Under the pieces are notes generated by a model. That model was given only the letters and a program-made list of their open reading frames with translations. It had not been told where the DNA came from and searched no databases. DNA of 64,000 nucleotides from Chamaecrista fasciculata. Taxonomy: Eukaryota; Streptophyta; Magnoliopsida; Fabales; Fabaceae. Both the position numbers and the translations under genes were made by a program. The stretch is taken from assembly GCA_003254925.1 (NCBI GenBank), contig QANZ01037851.1:7324-71323 (forward strand), in the 5' to 3' direction. Below are positions 12,201-22,400 of the stretch, piece by piece. Each line of letters starts with the position of its first letter. Position 1 is the stretch's first letter.

Positions 12201-14565
12201 AGTAAATATGACATGAAGGTTAACAATGCTTCGAAAGACAAGTCAGAATCTGATAACGTGATTGTCAATTTATGTGAAGAAAAAAAGCTGCCTAGGTAAA
12301 TCTATAGAGATTTGAACCGATTTAAACTCACTCGTTTAAAACTTACTTTTCCAAGTAATTTTTCAAGTTCATATAGTATATGCTTGCTTCTCTATGTTAG
12401 TAACGAACAACTAATTCATTTTTCTTGCTTTTCTATCTTTCTCTCATCTCTGTCAGTTAGAGTTATTATTGGTAACATATCAACCTTACTATACAATTGG
12501 TACATGCTATCTCACAACTACAAATTAATTTGATGTTCTTAAATCTTTCTTTTTTATTATACTCATGAAGAATTTGTATAACTTACTCTTTGTAAATATG
12601 TTGGTCCCTTTAGTGGTTTCTAACATGTTTCCGAAAATATAACATAGGTAAACTATCAAATGAGCCCTTTTTTAAAAAAGCTCAATAAAACATGGGCTGG
12701 GCTCGGGCTTTTTTTGATGACCAGCCTGAAAGCCTGGCCTGTTTTATATTTACTTTCATTTTGTTAATACTAGTGTCATGTTATTTATTATATTATATTG
12801 TATTATATTATTATGCATCGTGATGAATTGTAGTATATCAAATTCTTAAAAAAAAAACATTGCTTTGAGGTGCTTGGGACTGTTGGAGGATTCTGATTTT
12901 CTGTCTTGATGGGTGTTCCTATTCAGTCTGTGTTTCTTTTCTTATTTCTAATTTTCTTTAGTTTCAAGTAGCCAAAACACAACCTTTGAGTTTCCTTGAG
13001 GTTGGTAGTGATTTGAGAAGAACCTGCATGAAGGATGCACAGATGGCCTTGTGAATCTACTCTGATGTTTAAGTCATTATTTGATTGATTGATTCTGTCA
13101 GGTGTAGTTTTGCCTATTTAATGCAATTGTTTTGGTTAAAATCTTTTGTGCAGGAGAGGGGACAATGTTACTCAAGATTTTCCTGATGCAAATCAAATTG
13201 AGGATAGAAAAAATAAAAAAAGGAAGAAAAAATCTGAAAGTCAGGGGAATGTTAAAGTTAATAATTATGATAAACCTCAATCATCTGCTGAGGTGAAAAA
13301 TGGGACAGTTGAAGATGATGGAAAGAAAACTGGTGACGTAAAGCCTTTTCAAGTTACGAGATTGTCAAATGGACTAGTTATTGAAGTGTTAGGAAAGGGA
13401 GCAGAAGATGGCAAAATTGCTGCATCTGGGAGAAAGGTAGTTCTTTAAAAATTTTAAAATAATTTAATTTAATTGACCCTTTATGTTGTTAATTAATAAG
13501 AGCAGACTTGATTTGACAAGTCTTCTTTGGTTTCAGATTAGTGTCAGTTACATGGGTAAGCTTGAAGAGAGTGGGGAAGTATTTCTGTCAAATGTTGGAC
13601 AAGCACCTTTCAAGTTTCGCCTTGGTACCACCATTTACAATATAACCTTTTCTGTTACCTGTATATAACAAAAAAATCCTCACATGTATGATCTTTTTCA
13701 GGTAAAGGGAAAGTTCTAAAAGGTTGGGATGTTGGCCTTGAAGGTAGTTATTTATATAAACTTTATATCATTATCTTCCCTCCTTATTTAGCTTTATTTT
13801 TTGGTATTTATTTTTGGATAATTTATAGTTTATCTTCCTCTAACATGGCCGCTAATTAATTGTTCTCCTGTTGGCTGTGGTTTAAAATGTTTCATTCTAC
13901 ATCTCTGGTTTTTTCATTTAACATTTAGCCACCCAAGCTTTATTTTACATCTAGATTTTAATCAAATTAGTCATGTAAACGCCGTATTGGTGAACCCCAT
14001 TGTTGAATGTCTATCATTTGTCTTGGATTTTGACTGTTCCAAAATTATTGTTGATATTCAATTGCCTGTCCCAACTTTGCGATGTTCTCTTAATCACAAT
14101 AGTAGCTCTTTATGGAAATAGTTCATTATTTTAAGTTAAATTGTTATTGTTAAAGTTACGATTGAAAATAGAACTAGATGATTTAGTAGTAATAAAATGA
14201 ATATCTTTGTTTACAACAATTCCTCCTCGCAGCCCACACCCCCACAAAAAAGATTTTATATATATATATATATATAAAAGTATAAATATATATAGCTAGT
14301 TTTTTTTTCTGTCAAAATATTATTTGAAAGATGCATTAATACATTTTTGCTACTTAGGTATGCAAGTGGGAGAGCAAAGGAGACTCCGAATTCCACCTTC
14401 ATTGGGGTATGTTATTAAACTACCTCAAACCTAATCATTTGGATCAAACATGTTTTAACTATTGTTTTTTCCGTTCATTTCAGGTATGGGAGTACAGGAC
14501 ATGGTGAAACTGTACCACCCAACTCATGGCTGGTTTATGACTTCACATTGGTTAAAGTCTATTGA
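6218..14565 (+). CDS. FKBP53: Nucleoplasmin-like FKBP-type peptidyl-prolyl isomerase (FKBP43/FKBP53 type)
   Basis: Thirteen coding exons join in phase: 6218-6230, 6764-6837, 7088-7326, 7585-7721, 8259-8574, 9093-9335, 10887-11102, 12074-12295, 13154-13436, 13537-13624, 13702-13743, 14358-14406, 14484-14565, giving 667 residues. Residues 1 to about 110 start MAFWGVEVKPGKPF, the nucleoplasmin-like fold of plant nuclear FKBPs. Next come acidic runs (DDDEYDD, FIDDDGD) and several Lys/Arg clusters such as KKPKRRRLQKK, expected nuclear and nucleolar targeting signals. Residues about 550-667 form an FKBP domain with PFKFRLG, GWDVGLEGM, LGYGSTGH and LVYDF. Family members are histone chaperones acting at chromatin. 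Exons 6, 7 and 8 are repeats of one another, which makes the protein longer than the roughly 480-500 residues I recall for Arabidopsis relatives. Where FKBP12 has Asp37 (FD), this protein has FL. Intron 4 uses a GC donor. The choice between FKBP43 and FKBP53 is not settled. Confidence 0.88.
6231..6763 (+). repeat. FKBP intron 1: tandem duplication including a spare exon 1
   Basis: A unit of about 256 bp is repeated. The 13-base coding exon 1 (6218-6230) recurs identically at 6475-6487, again followed by a GT donor (GTGAGTTG). A decayed third start (ATGAGTTTC) lies at 6731. Shared blocks include TTTTTGAGTTATATGGGTTG (near 6370 and 6655) and GGAGTATATCCATG (near 6464 and 6720). Splicing from either exon 1 copy to 6764 would give the same protein start, so the duplicate could act as an alternative first exon. 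Confidence 0.8.
9790..10080 (+). pseudogene. Decayed copy of FKBP exon 6 end and its downstream intron
   Basis: From about 9805 the sequence follows the end of exon 6 (CTGATAATGTGA, then TCTGAAG) and its downstream intron. It carries substitutions, a stop (TGA) in the exon frame and a lost splice donor. It lies inside intron 6. This fits an additional round of the local duplication that also produced exons 7 and 8. I do not include it in the coding sequence. Confidence 0.7.
10647..12988 (+). repeat. Tandem duplication of about 1.15 kb carrying FKBP exons 7 and 8
   Basis: Block 10647-11782 (exon 7 plus flanking introns) and block 11834-12988 (exon 8 plus flanks) match nearly throughout, starting with CATGTTTCTGAAAATATATG and ending near CAAGTAGCCAAAACACAAC. 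Both exons keep phase 1-2, so adding or removing a unit does not shift the frame. Exon 6 (9093-9335) is an older diverged copy, with shared flanking motifs. Differences in the exons are small: exon 8 lacks one codon near the basic run and has an additional IVNL near its end. Confidence 0.9.
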
Positions 14566-15982
14566 CTGATTCTCCCAATTTAATATGGCTATTTTATGTT
14601 TTTGTTGAACATGGGAAAAAAATGTTTATACGGGGCTAAACGTGATAGCAGTTTTTTTTGGGTTGAATCTGACATGATTCAATATTTTGGTAGTTGTAGG
14701 GTGATATATCTGCTATCAAATCTCAAGTGTTTCTCTTTTTGGAAGTTTTTTGTATAGTCTCCTGAGGTGAGAAAATCAAAGTGAATCAAATCATGACTAG
14801 TGATACCAATTGTCTGTTGTCTTATCTATATTACAATGGTTTAACTCTTCTACATTATTGGAGTGGATGTTCAAAATTACATCATTTTTTTTTTTCCGTA
14901 TAAGTGATGGGTATCCTCCACCTATAATGGTGTAGATGAAGATTAATCTCATTCGGGAGCGAACATTTAAAGCTCTTCCAATACTGTCAACTCTCGGGCT
15001 TGAATTTAGGTCTTTCAATCTGAGGTGTAGTTTGTTTATTACTACACCAAACTTGTTGTCAAAATTGAATCACATTGTTTAAACCAAACTGAATTGAAAA
15101 TTGGATCAAACCAGTAACAAACTGAATCAAATTATTATTCTTATTTTTTTTTATCTCATTATCATTGGGCCACTCATTCTATTACTAATAATACCACTTG
15201 CCATCCCCCTCCTTATGGCTATCTTTCTCAATCTAGACATGGGGGAGAACATCTAGATTGAAATTAGATAAGAAATTGTATAAACTATGTAGAATTGGGC
15301 ATTTTCTAGCTATACTATCCATGTGGATGTGGTGAAGATGGTTGTTTCTCTCTACTCTCAAATGCAATGTCTCACGAAGACTTTCATGTTCAAATAGGAA
15401 TCATGTTCGGCAGAGTTCAATTTGTCAATGAAAAGCAAGAAAGATTCTAGATTCAAGATTTCAGACGGAAAACAAATCTAAAGTTCAGGCTTCTTTAATT
15501 TGCAGTAGAAACCAAATTGGCAGATTAAGATCAAATCAAGAAAATTAGGAACAAGAAACTAAGAATCATAATCTAACTAGGCTAATATCAATTAAAGGAA
15601 TAAACCTTTACCCAAAATTCACTCTCAACATTACAGAATAATATATTCAATATATATTTGAACTTATTAATTATTTATCAACATATATTTAACCAAAATA
15701 CTCTCTTCAAAATAACTCTTTAAATTAGTAATTTAATGGGATAATTACTAATAATTTTGGTTTCGGGTTGTGGCTTGCGCGTCTTTTACCGATAGGAGCA
15801 GGACTGTTGATAATCAAACCCATTACTAATTACCACAGCTAAAACAAACACGAAATTCATTCTTATTTAGAGTTACGATAAATTAATTACCTAATCAGTA
15901 AGCACAAATATTGACTTATAATAAGTTAATGCTAATTCATATAAAATTTCCAACATTCCATCCATCACACTTAAACAATGAG
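14566..15982. other. Intergenic, 3' flank of the FKBP gene
   Basis: The first 150 bp should hold the 3' UTR and polyadenylation signals, but I see no convincing single site. Beyond it the sequence is AT-rich without a supported gene. A block at about 14920-15060 with a conserved-looking inverted pair is probably an old repeat. The 62- to 73-codon frames here have no recognisable domain. Confidence 0.45.
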
Positions 15983-16275
15983 GCAAAAGTATTAATTTTG
16001 TTCCCAAAATTTACACGAACTGTCAATTTCGTCCCAAATCTTTTTTTGTTGTCAATGTTGTCCTTAATACTACAAATTTTAGTCAATTTTATCTTTTGAT
16101 TAACTTATTTCAATGAATTAATAGCAGATTGCATTTGAGTTTCTTTTTCTATCAATTTTACATTATATATAATTTTTGGCTAAAGTAAGAACAAATGTTA
16201 AAATTGACAAAAATGAATTGAAGATGAAATTGACCGTTGATTTAAACTTTGAGGACAAAATTAATACTTTTGTCA
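15983..16275. mobile_element. Short foldback element, degenerate
   Basis: The left end GGCAAAAGTATTAATTTTGT pairs with AAAATTAATACTTTTGTC at the right end, and inner phrases around TTTCGTCCCAAA are inverted on the right. A shared CAATGA flanks both ends but the exact duplication is unclear. It has the same architecture as the Mutator-type MITEs nearby. It has no coding content. Confidence 0.55.
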
Positions 16276-16766
16276 ATGATTCAAGTTTTAGAGTAATATT
16301 GGACAATTTAGCTTTGACATTTTGCCATGAGATCCAGTGGCAAAGCCCTCGAGGTGAAATTCACCAAAACAGATTCTTTTTTGTGCCTCTCGTTGCGAAA
16401 TTTCACCATGAGATCCCACGAAAAAATTCATAAAACGCAAATTTTTTTGGATGTGCGGTGTGGTATCTTGTGGTGCACTATGCGACAAATGTCCCTTTTT
16501 GATGTGAGATTCTAGAGGTTTAAACTTTAGGTTTGAGAGTTTAGAAATATAATTAGTAATTAGTAATTCGTAGAATTTGAGGCTAATTTTAAGTTAATAT
16601 TAGGAGTTTTAAGCTTAGATTTTTTTTTTGAAATTAGAAGAAAACTCAAGTGTTTAAAAAAATTAGATGTCATATTTGAAAACTATATATTTCTAGGGTT
16701 AGTCTAAGATGCAAAATTTGATTCTTGACATGGGATATAAATGCTGATGTGGCATAATAAAAAAAT

Positions 16767-17716
16767 GGCTTAAGTGCACTTTTGGTCCTATAACTATGAT
16801 AAAGGTTTCATTTTGGTCCCATAACTTTTTTTGTTGCAATTTTGGTCCCATAACTATGACAAAGGTTTCATTTTGGTCCCATAACTTTTTTTTGTTGCAA
16901 TTTTGGTCCCATAACTATGACCAAGGTTTTATTTTGGTCCCATAACTTTTTTTGTTGCAATTTTGGTCTCATAACTTCTCAAAAGGTTCCACCGTTAGTC
17001 CCTTGGTGAATTCCATCCATATTTAGCCGTTAAGTATGACGTGGCATAGTAACTAGGATCATGATGTGACAAAATAAGATGAAGTGGACTGAAATAGGAT
17101 CTATATGCAACATATTAAAACTTATCTATACCCAACCACAAAATATGCAAAGAGTGGTACTGACAGGGACCAATCTGGTGGGGAAGAAGAGACTTCAAGC
17201 AGAAGGCACCGACAAAGTCGATCGGATCCTCAGCCAGAGTTGAACGACCAAAGCGGCGGCGACGGCGAATCAAGAAGCGGAACGAGGAAGAGGAAGTCCT
17301 GTTGGGCTGACGAGGAAGAGGAAGTACCACTCTTTGTATATATTGTGGTTGGGTATAGATAAGTTTTAATATGTTGCATATAGATCCTATTTCAGTCCAT
17401 TTCATCTTATTTTGCCACATCATGATCCTAGTCACTATGTCACGTCATACTTAACGGCTAAATATGGATGGAATTCACCAAGGGACTAACGGTGGAACCT
17501 TTTGAGAAGTTATGGGACCAAAATTGCAACAAAAAAAGTTATGGGACCAAAATGAAACCTTTGTCATAGTTATGGGACCAAAATTGCAACAAAAATAGTT
17601 ATGGGACCAAAATGAAACCTTTGTCATAGTTATGGGACCAAAATTGCAACCAAAAAAGTTATGGGACCAAAATGAAACCTTTGTCATAGTTTTGGGACCA
17701 AAAGTGCACTTAAGCC
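16767..17716. mobile_element. Pack-MULE-like element of the GGTCC-phrase family
   Basis: The ends GGCTTAAGTGCACTTTTGG and complement match the element at 5534-5932. TAAAAAAAT is duplicated exactly at 16758-16766 and 17717-17725 (9 bp, Mutator type). Each arm has tandem TTTTGGTCCCATAACTTTTT phrases, then a second inverted pair around GATCTATATGCAACATATTA. In the middle, about 17160-17330 is a GC-richer unique segment whose plus frame resembles a host protein (separate entry). No transposase is present. Confidence 0.87.
17160..17330 (+). pseudogene. Captured gene fragment, possibly from plant splicing factor 1
   Basis: The plus-strand frame reads [11 protein letters not shown], then [15 protein letters not shown], then [15 protein letters not shown]. 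The order and wording resemble the Arg/Ser-rich start of the plant branch-point binding protein SF1, where I recall RKRKSRWAD-type motifs. That comparison is from memory. The fragment lies wholly inside the Mutator-type element, lacks any conserved domain beyond this stretch, and the frame runs into the terminal repeat at both ends. It is therefore not a gene in its own right. A protein search would settle the origin. Confidence 0.4.
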
Positions 17717-17940
17717 TAAAAAAATAATATTTTTTAACCAATTACAAATGTGTATGGAGTCACACCACTACTTATATACAATTAACTTTTTCACGTGTTA
17801 TTATTTTATTGGCTCATGACACATTGCATCACATAACAAGAATCAAACTTTGCATTATAGACTTACCCATATTTTTATGAGTTTTATAGTAAACATTAGT
17901 AAAAGGATCTAAAAATTTTATCTAGCTTTAATTTTGGTTT

Positions 17941-18478
17941 GGTTAAATGTTCATTTTGGTCCTAAATGTATGACATAATGTTCATTTTGGTCCATTATGT
18001 CTCAAAATGTTCAAATTGGTCATAAATGTTGGCAAAATGTTTCGTTTTTGTCTAAACTATTGAATACGACTCGTTTCAAGTTCAAACGTGATGAATTTAG
18101 AGCTGCATATTGTTCCGAAAGAGTACTTTCTCTATCCAGTTGGAATTGTCAACAAACGAGGTCAAATCAGTCCTTAAAGTAGACTACTCGTTTCATGGTC
18201 AAACAAGCAAAGTTGATCATATCTCTCTTGTTTCAAATTCGAATGCGACGAATTCAAAGTTACGAGTTTCTCTTAACAAGTCCTTTAAACTAGAAATGAG
18301 AGACGAGAGAAATATGACCGAATTCAATAATTTGGGACCAAAATGAAACATTTTACTAACATTTAGCACCAAAATGAAACATTTTGATAACATTTAGGAC
18401 CAATTTGAACATTTTGAAACATAACGGATCAAAATGAACATTAGAGCATATATTTAGGACCAAAATGAACCTTTAACC
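17941..18478. mobile_element. Mutator-type MITE, TTCATTTTGGTCC family
   Basis: The left end GGTTAAATGTTCATTTTGGT pairs with the right end ending CTTTAACC. TTTTGGTTT is duplicated exactly at 17932-17940 and 18479-18487. Phrases with CATTTTGGTCC are repeated and inverted. The interior (around GAGGTCAAATCAG) matches the element at 32938-33793, so they share a family. Just downstream, about 18515-18660 looks like a one-sided fragment of the same family. Confidence 0.86.
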
Positions 18479-18779
18479 TTTTGGTTTTATCATAAGAAAC
18501 CTTCAAATAAAAAGTAGGTTAAAAGGTTATTTTGGTCCTAAATGTATGCACTATTGTTTATTTTGGTCCATTAGGTTTTAAAATATTCAAATTACTCTTA
18601 AATATTGACAAAATGATTCATTTTAATCCTATATATTGGTAAAATAAATTATATATTTGAAATCTAATCATTATAACGAATCTAATGATAAAAACGTTTG
18701 TTAAAAATTTCATTTTAGTAAAAATAGGCGTTTTAGGGACCAAATTGCAAGAACTCTGGTTTATGGGGGAAAACACTGT

Positions 18780-19459
18780 TTTTAACCTCTGAACCAAATG
18801 GCCAGATTTGTCTTTCTTTGCCCCAAATTATTTCAGTATTGCAAAACTGCCCCACCCCCACTTAAAGAGTTAAAGGCATTATCGACCCTCACTCCTCTCT
18901 CTCCCTTCACTTTCACTTTCACTTTCACGCCTCTCTTCCTCTCTTGTCTAGTTGTCTCCAACCTCGCAACCGGAAACCCACCTCCCAGTCGCCGTCGTCC
19001 GTCGCCGGAAGTCCACCGCCAGCGAGCTACAGTTTTGGTCGTCGTCTTGGAGGTGCGTTTCTTCTTCTTCCCCTTTTCTCTCTTTCACACTTTTTTCCAT
19101 GAAGCTCGCTTTTGCCTGCTGAATTTTGCTGGTTTGTTGGTTGTTTCTGGACTCTGTACCGAGTTCATTTGACATTTATTTTTCCAATTATTTTATGATA
19201 TGATCACATTTTATATTTTAGTTAATTCATCAGGAGGGTTTCAGTTGCCTTTAAGTGGTGTTAGGAGGGAATTTGATCCCCATCGCTGTTATCTCTGCCT
19301 TTGCAAAAGAAAAGACACTTTGACTTCCCTTCTATTCAAGGGGGATGAGATGAGATGATTTGTGTCTCGTTACTCTTTATTTTGGTTTTCGTTGACATGC
19401 TCACATTTCATTTCAGTCACATAATGCAATACTGATGTTGTGAAGATAGTAGCCCAGCA
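18780..19459 (+). promoter_or_regulatory. Core promoter and intron-containing 5' UTR of the VPS13 gene
   Basis: A pyrimidine-rich patch (CTCTCTCCCTTCACTTTCAC, about 18895-18930) is a typical plant core promoter or 5' UTR signature. A likely leader intron runs from the GTGCGT donor at 19053 to an AG at about 19449, just before AGCCCAGCA and the ATG at 19460. No clear TATA box is seen. The 124-codon frame over the leader is not supported as a protein. Confidence 0.5.
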
Positions 19460-22400
19460 ATGTTTGAAGGACTGGTTCGTCAGGTGCTTCTGGGTTACCT
19501 AGGTCGATATGTCAAAGATATTCAGAAAGAGCAGCTGAAGATCACACTTTGGAATGGTATGTGACATTTTACTAGTATAAGCTGGTTGACATTTTCCTTC
19601 CTTTTCTGTTGTAAACTTCTGGACAATCATCTTGAAATGTATGAAGAACTAATGTTAACATGTATGTCTGAGATATGGATAACCGCCCTATCTTTTTTGT
19701 GAACTATGGCATTTTTTGTGTGACCTTGATGCAGCCCTGTGGTCCATACAGACAAGAGAAGAGGGCTCAAGAGGGTCCAACGTCAAATGGACTAGGGACT
19801 GTGGCCCAATGGGATCCGTTCTGGGTTTCAGGGTGGCAGTGGGGGGAACCACAGCACGTGATGTGGCATTGTGGTTTCTTAGTGCTTGCTGTGAGTGTGC
19901 GTGTGACAGCAGCTAGGAAGTGTTAGAGTAGGGTTTTGGGAACGTTTTAGGGAGGGAATTGGTAAGGTATTTTGGGAGAGACTTGACCTCTCGAAAGCCA
20001 AGGTGGTTTGGGTGTTTTCTTGTTATGTTTTCTATCTTGTAATGGTGTTTCTGCATACTTGACATATTGTTTCTTTATCTTTTATCAATATTTTCAGTAA
20101 AATAGCAGCATGTTCTATCAATTGGTATTAGAGCGGTGTGATCTATGGAATGGTCAAGAGTAGAAGAGGGAAGATTTGATAGTTTAGAAAAGTAGATGAG
20201 AAGGGTTGAGAGGTTGGAATGTGAAATGCGAGGCCTTAGAGAAGAAGTTTCTAATAGGAGGGGAAATTTTGACCTGCGTAAGGAGTGGATAGTGGAGATG
20301 ATAGAGGACATGAGAGAAACCCTTGGCAGGAGTAAGGATAAGACACCAATGGGTGTTGATGCTAGCACATGTACTCAAGAAAGTCCTCCACAGCAGAACA
20401 TGGTGAATACCGAATCTGAGGCTGTGACCGAGAGGGATCCCAACAAATATCGGATGTTGGAAATTACTCTTTTCATCTGAGAGGATCTTGATGGGTGGTT
20501 ATTCAAGGTAGAGAGGTGCTTCCTAGCGAATGACATTCCAGATGGGAAGAAGCTCGACTCCTTGCTGTATGTTTGGAAGACAATGCATTGAACTGGTTAT
20601 AAGGGACAAAGAATTAAAAGCTGAACATACATAAAGTTTGGCCGAGAAAAGAAAAACCTTGGAAGATCTTTTAAATTGCTACTTAATATAAGGGACATTC
20701 TCTCCAAAATATCTATCTCTAAATACCATAGGGAACACAAACATAATTCTCTCCTAGAGAAGATGTGGTGAAGTAAACATTTGATTATAGACTGCTCTTT
20801 CAGTTTGTTCTCACCATAGAGATCACAATCTTGCGACACCAGGACATTGTAAGGGACTTCATGTTCATTGTTTTCCCGAAAAGTATCCAAGGGTATTGGG
20901 ACAAGCAAGTTTCTCTCATTTAATTTATTTTTATGGAATTTTTTATGAATTTTTGAATTTGTATTGCTATGCATTTTCTTTCAGTTCTTTCCTTTGTTTT
21001 TTTGTATAACACATTATGTGTTCTTCTCCCTTTTGTCATATTAAAAGGAGACTATTTAGAAATATGACTACTATTTCTTTAAGCGAGGGATAACTGTGAA
21101 CTGATACTGTAGTTAATTGTGTATTTTTGCTTAGAGGAAGTATTATTGGAGAATGTGGAGCTGATACTTGAAGCATTTGATTATCTCCAGCTGCCCTTTG
21201 CACTAAAACAAGGTACCGACCATAACTTAGTCCTTGAGAAACATGTGACTATTTGTTTAGATTTTTTAAAAAAGTACTTTATTTATTAAACTTTTTATTT
21301 AAGAACTTTTAGTCAAAGCATTTGTAGTTTAACATTTGAATATTATAAAATAAAAGAACTTTTGAGGGAAGTTGAAAAGGGACAAATTTGAGAAAAAATG
21401 AATATGTAAGAGACCTAAACAGACCGTCCGTAATTATGTTAGAATACTTTATAAAGCTTTTTCATGCTAAGTGCCTTTCAGAGAAGCTAGAAAGTTTAAC
21501 TCAAGATAAAAATGCATTTTTAGCTTTTCTCAGTGCTTATTTTTTTTTTTGAAAAGCACCCAATCCAAACACTCTTTTGTAAAGTAAAAGTACTTTTTTA
21601 AGAAAATAGCCAATCCAACTAAGCTCAAAGTTCTTGCATTTCATAATACCTGACTTTTATTTTTGCCTGTTCTGGTGAATTGGTTATTGTAGTTTCAGCG
21701 TTAAACTTGCATATGAGCTCCTCTTACTAATTCCTGATGAATTGAAATTTTTTTGTTAGGTCGAGTTGGGAGATTAAGCATCAAAATACCATGGAAAAAG
21801 CTTGGCTGGGATCCTATCATTATAGTTTTGGAGGATGTTTTCATTTCAGCTTCGCAACGAGGTGATCATGAGGTGCTTCTTTAGCCTATTCGTGTACTAA
21901 CAACCATTGTTTGACCTTGAATCATCTTGGTTTCTGTTGTCTTTTGGGTTTTCTTGATGTGATTTGTTTTTTTTCCCATTTAGGAGGATTATTTATCCTG
22001 TTTTCTTGTAATCTTCTCATTCGTCAAAGCTTCTTTTCTATCAAAGAAATTATAAAAGAATGACAAAAGAAGAAAAATTTCTAGTTCTCAAGCATTTAAT
22101 TACAGCAAATTACTTTAGTCAATTACATGATATGCCATATAGTTGATTAGAATTTTGGATTTCTTTCTCAGTGGAGTGCAGATGCTGTTGAAAAGAGAGA
22201 ATTTGCGGGGAAAAAGGCCAAACTTGCTGCAGCTGAGTTGGGAAAATTGTCCAGACGCGTCTGTGGTAAGCCCCCCTCTTCTTTCCCTGTTTGGATAGAA
22301 AGGGAAACATGTGTTGAGGAATAAGAGTTCGAGAGAGTATAAAATAGGAGAAGACATCCTGCAAAAGAAACATAAATAATTAAAGTACAGAATCAATGAA

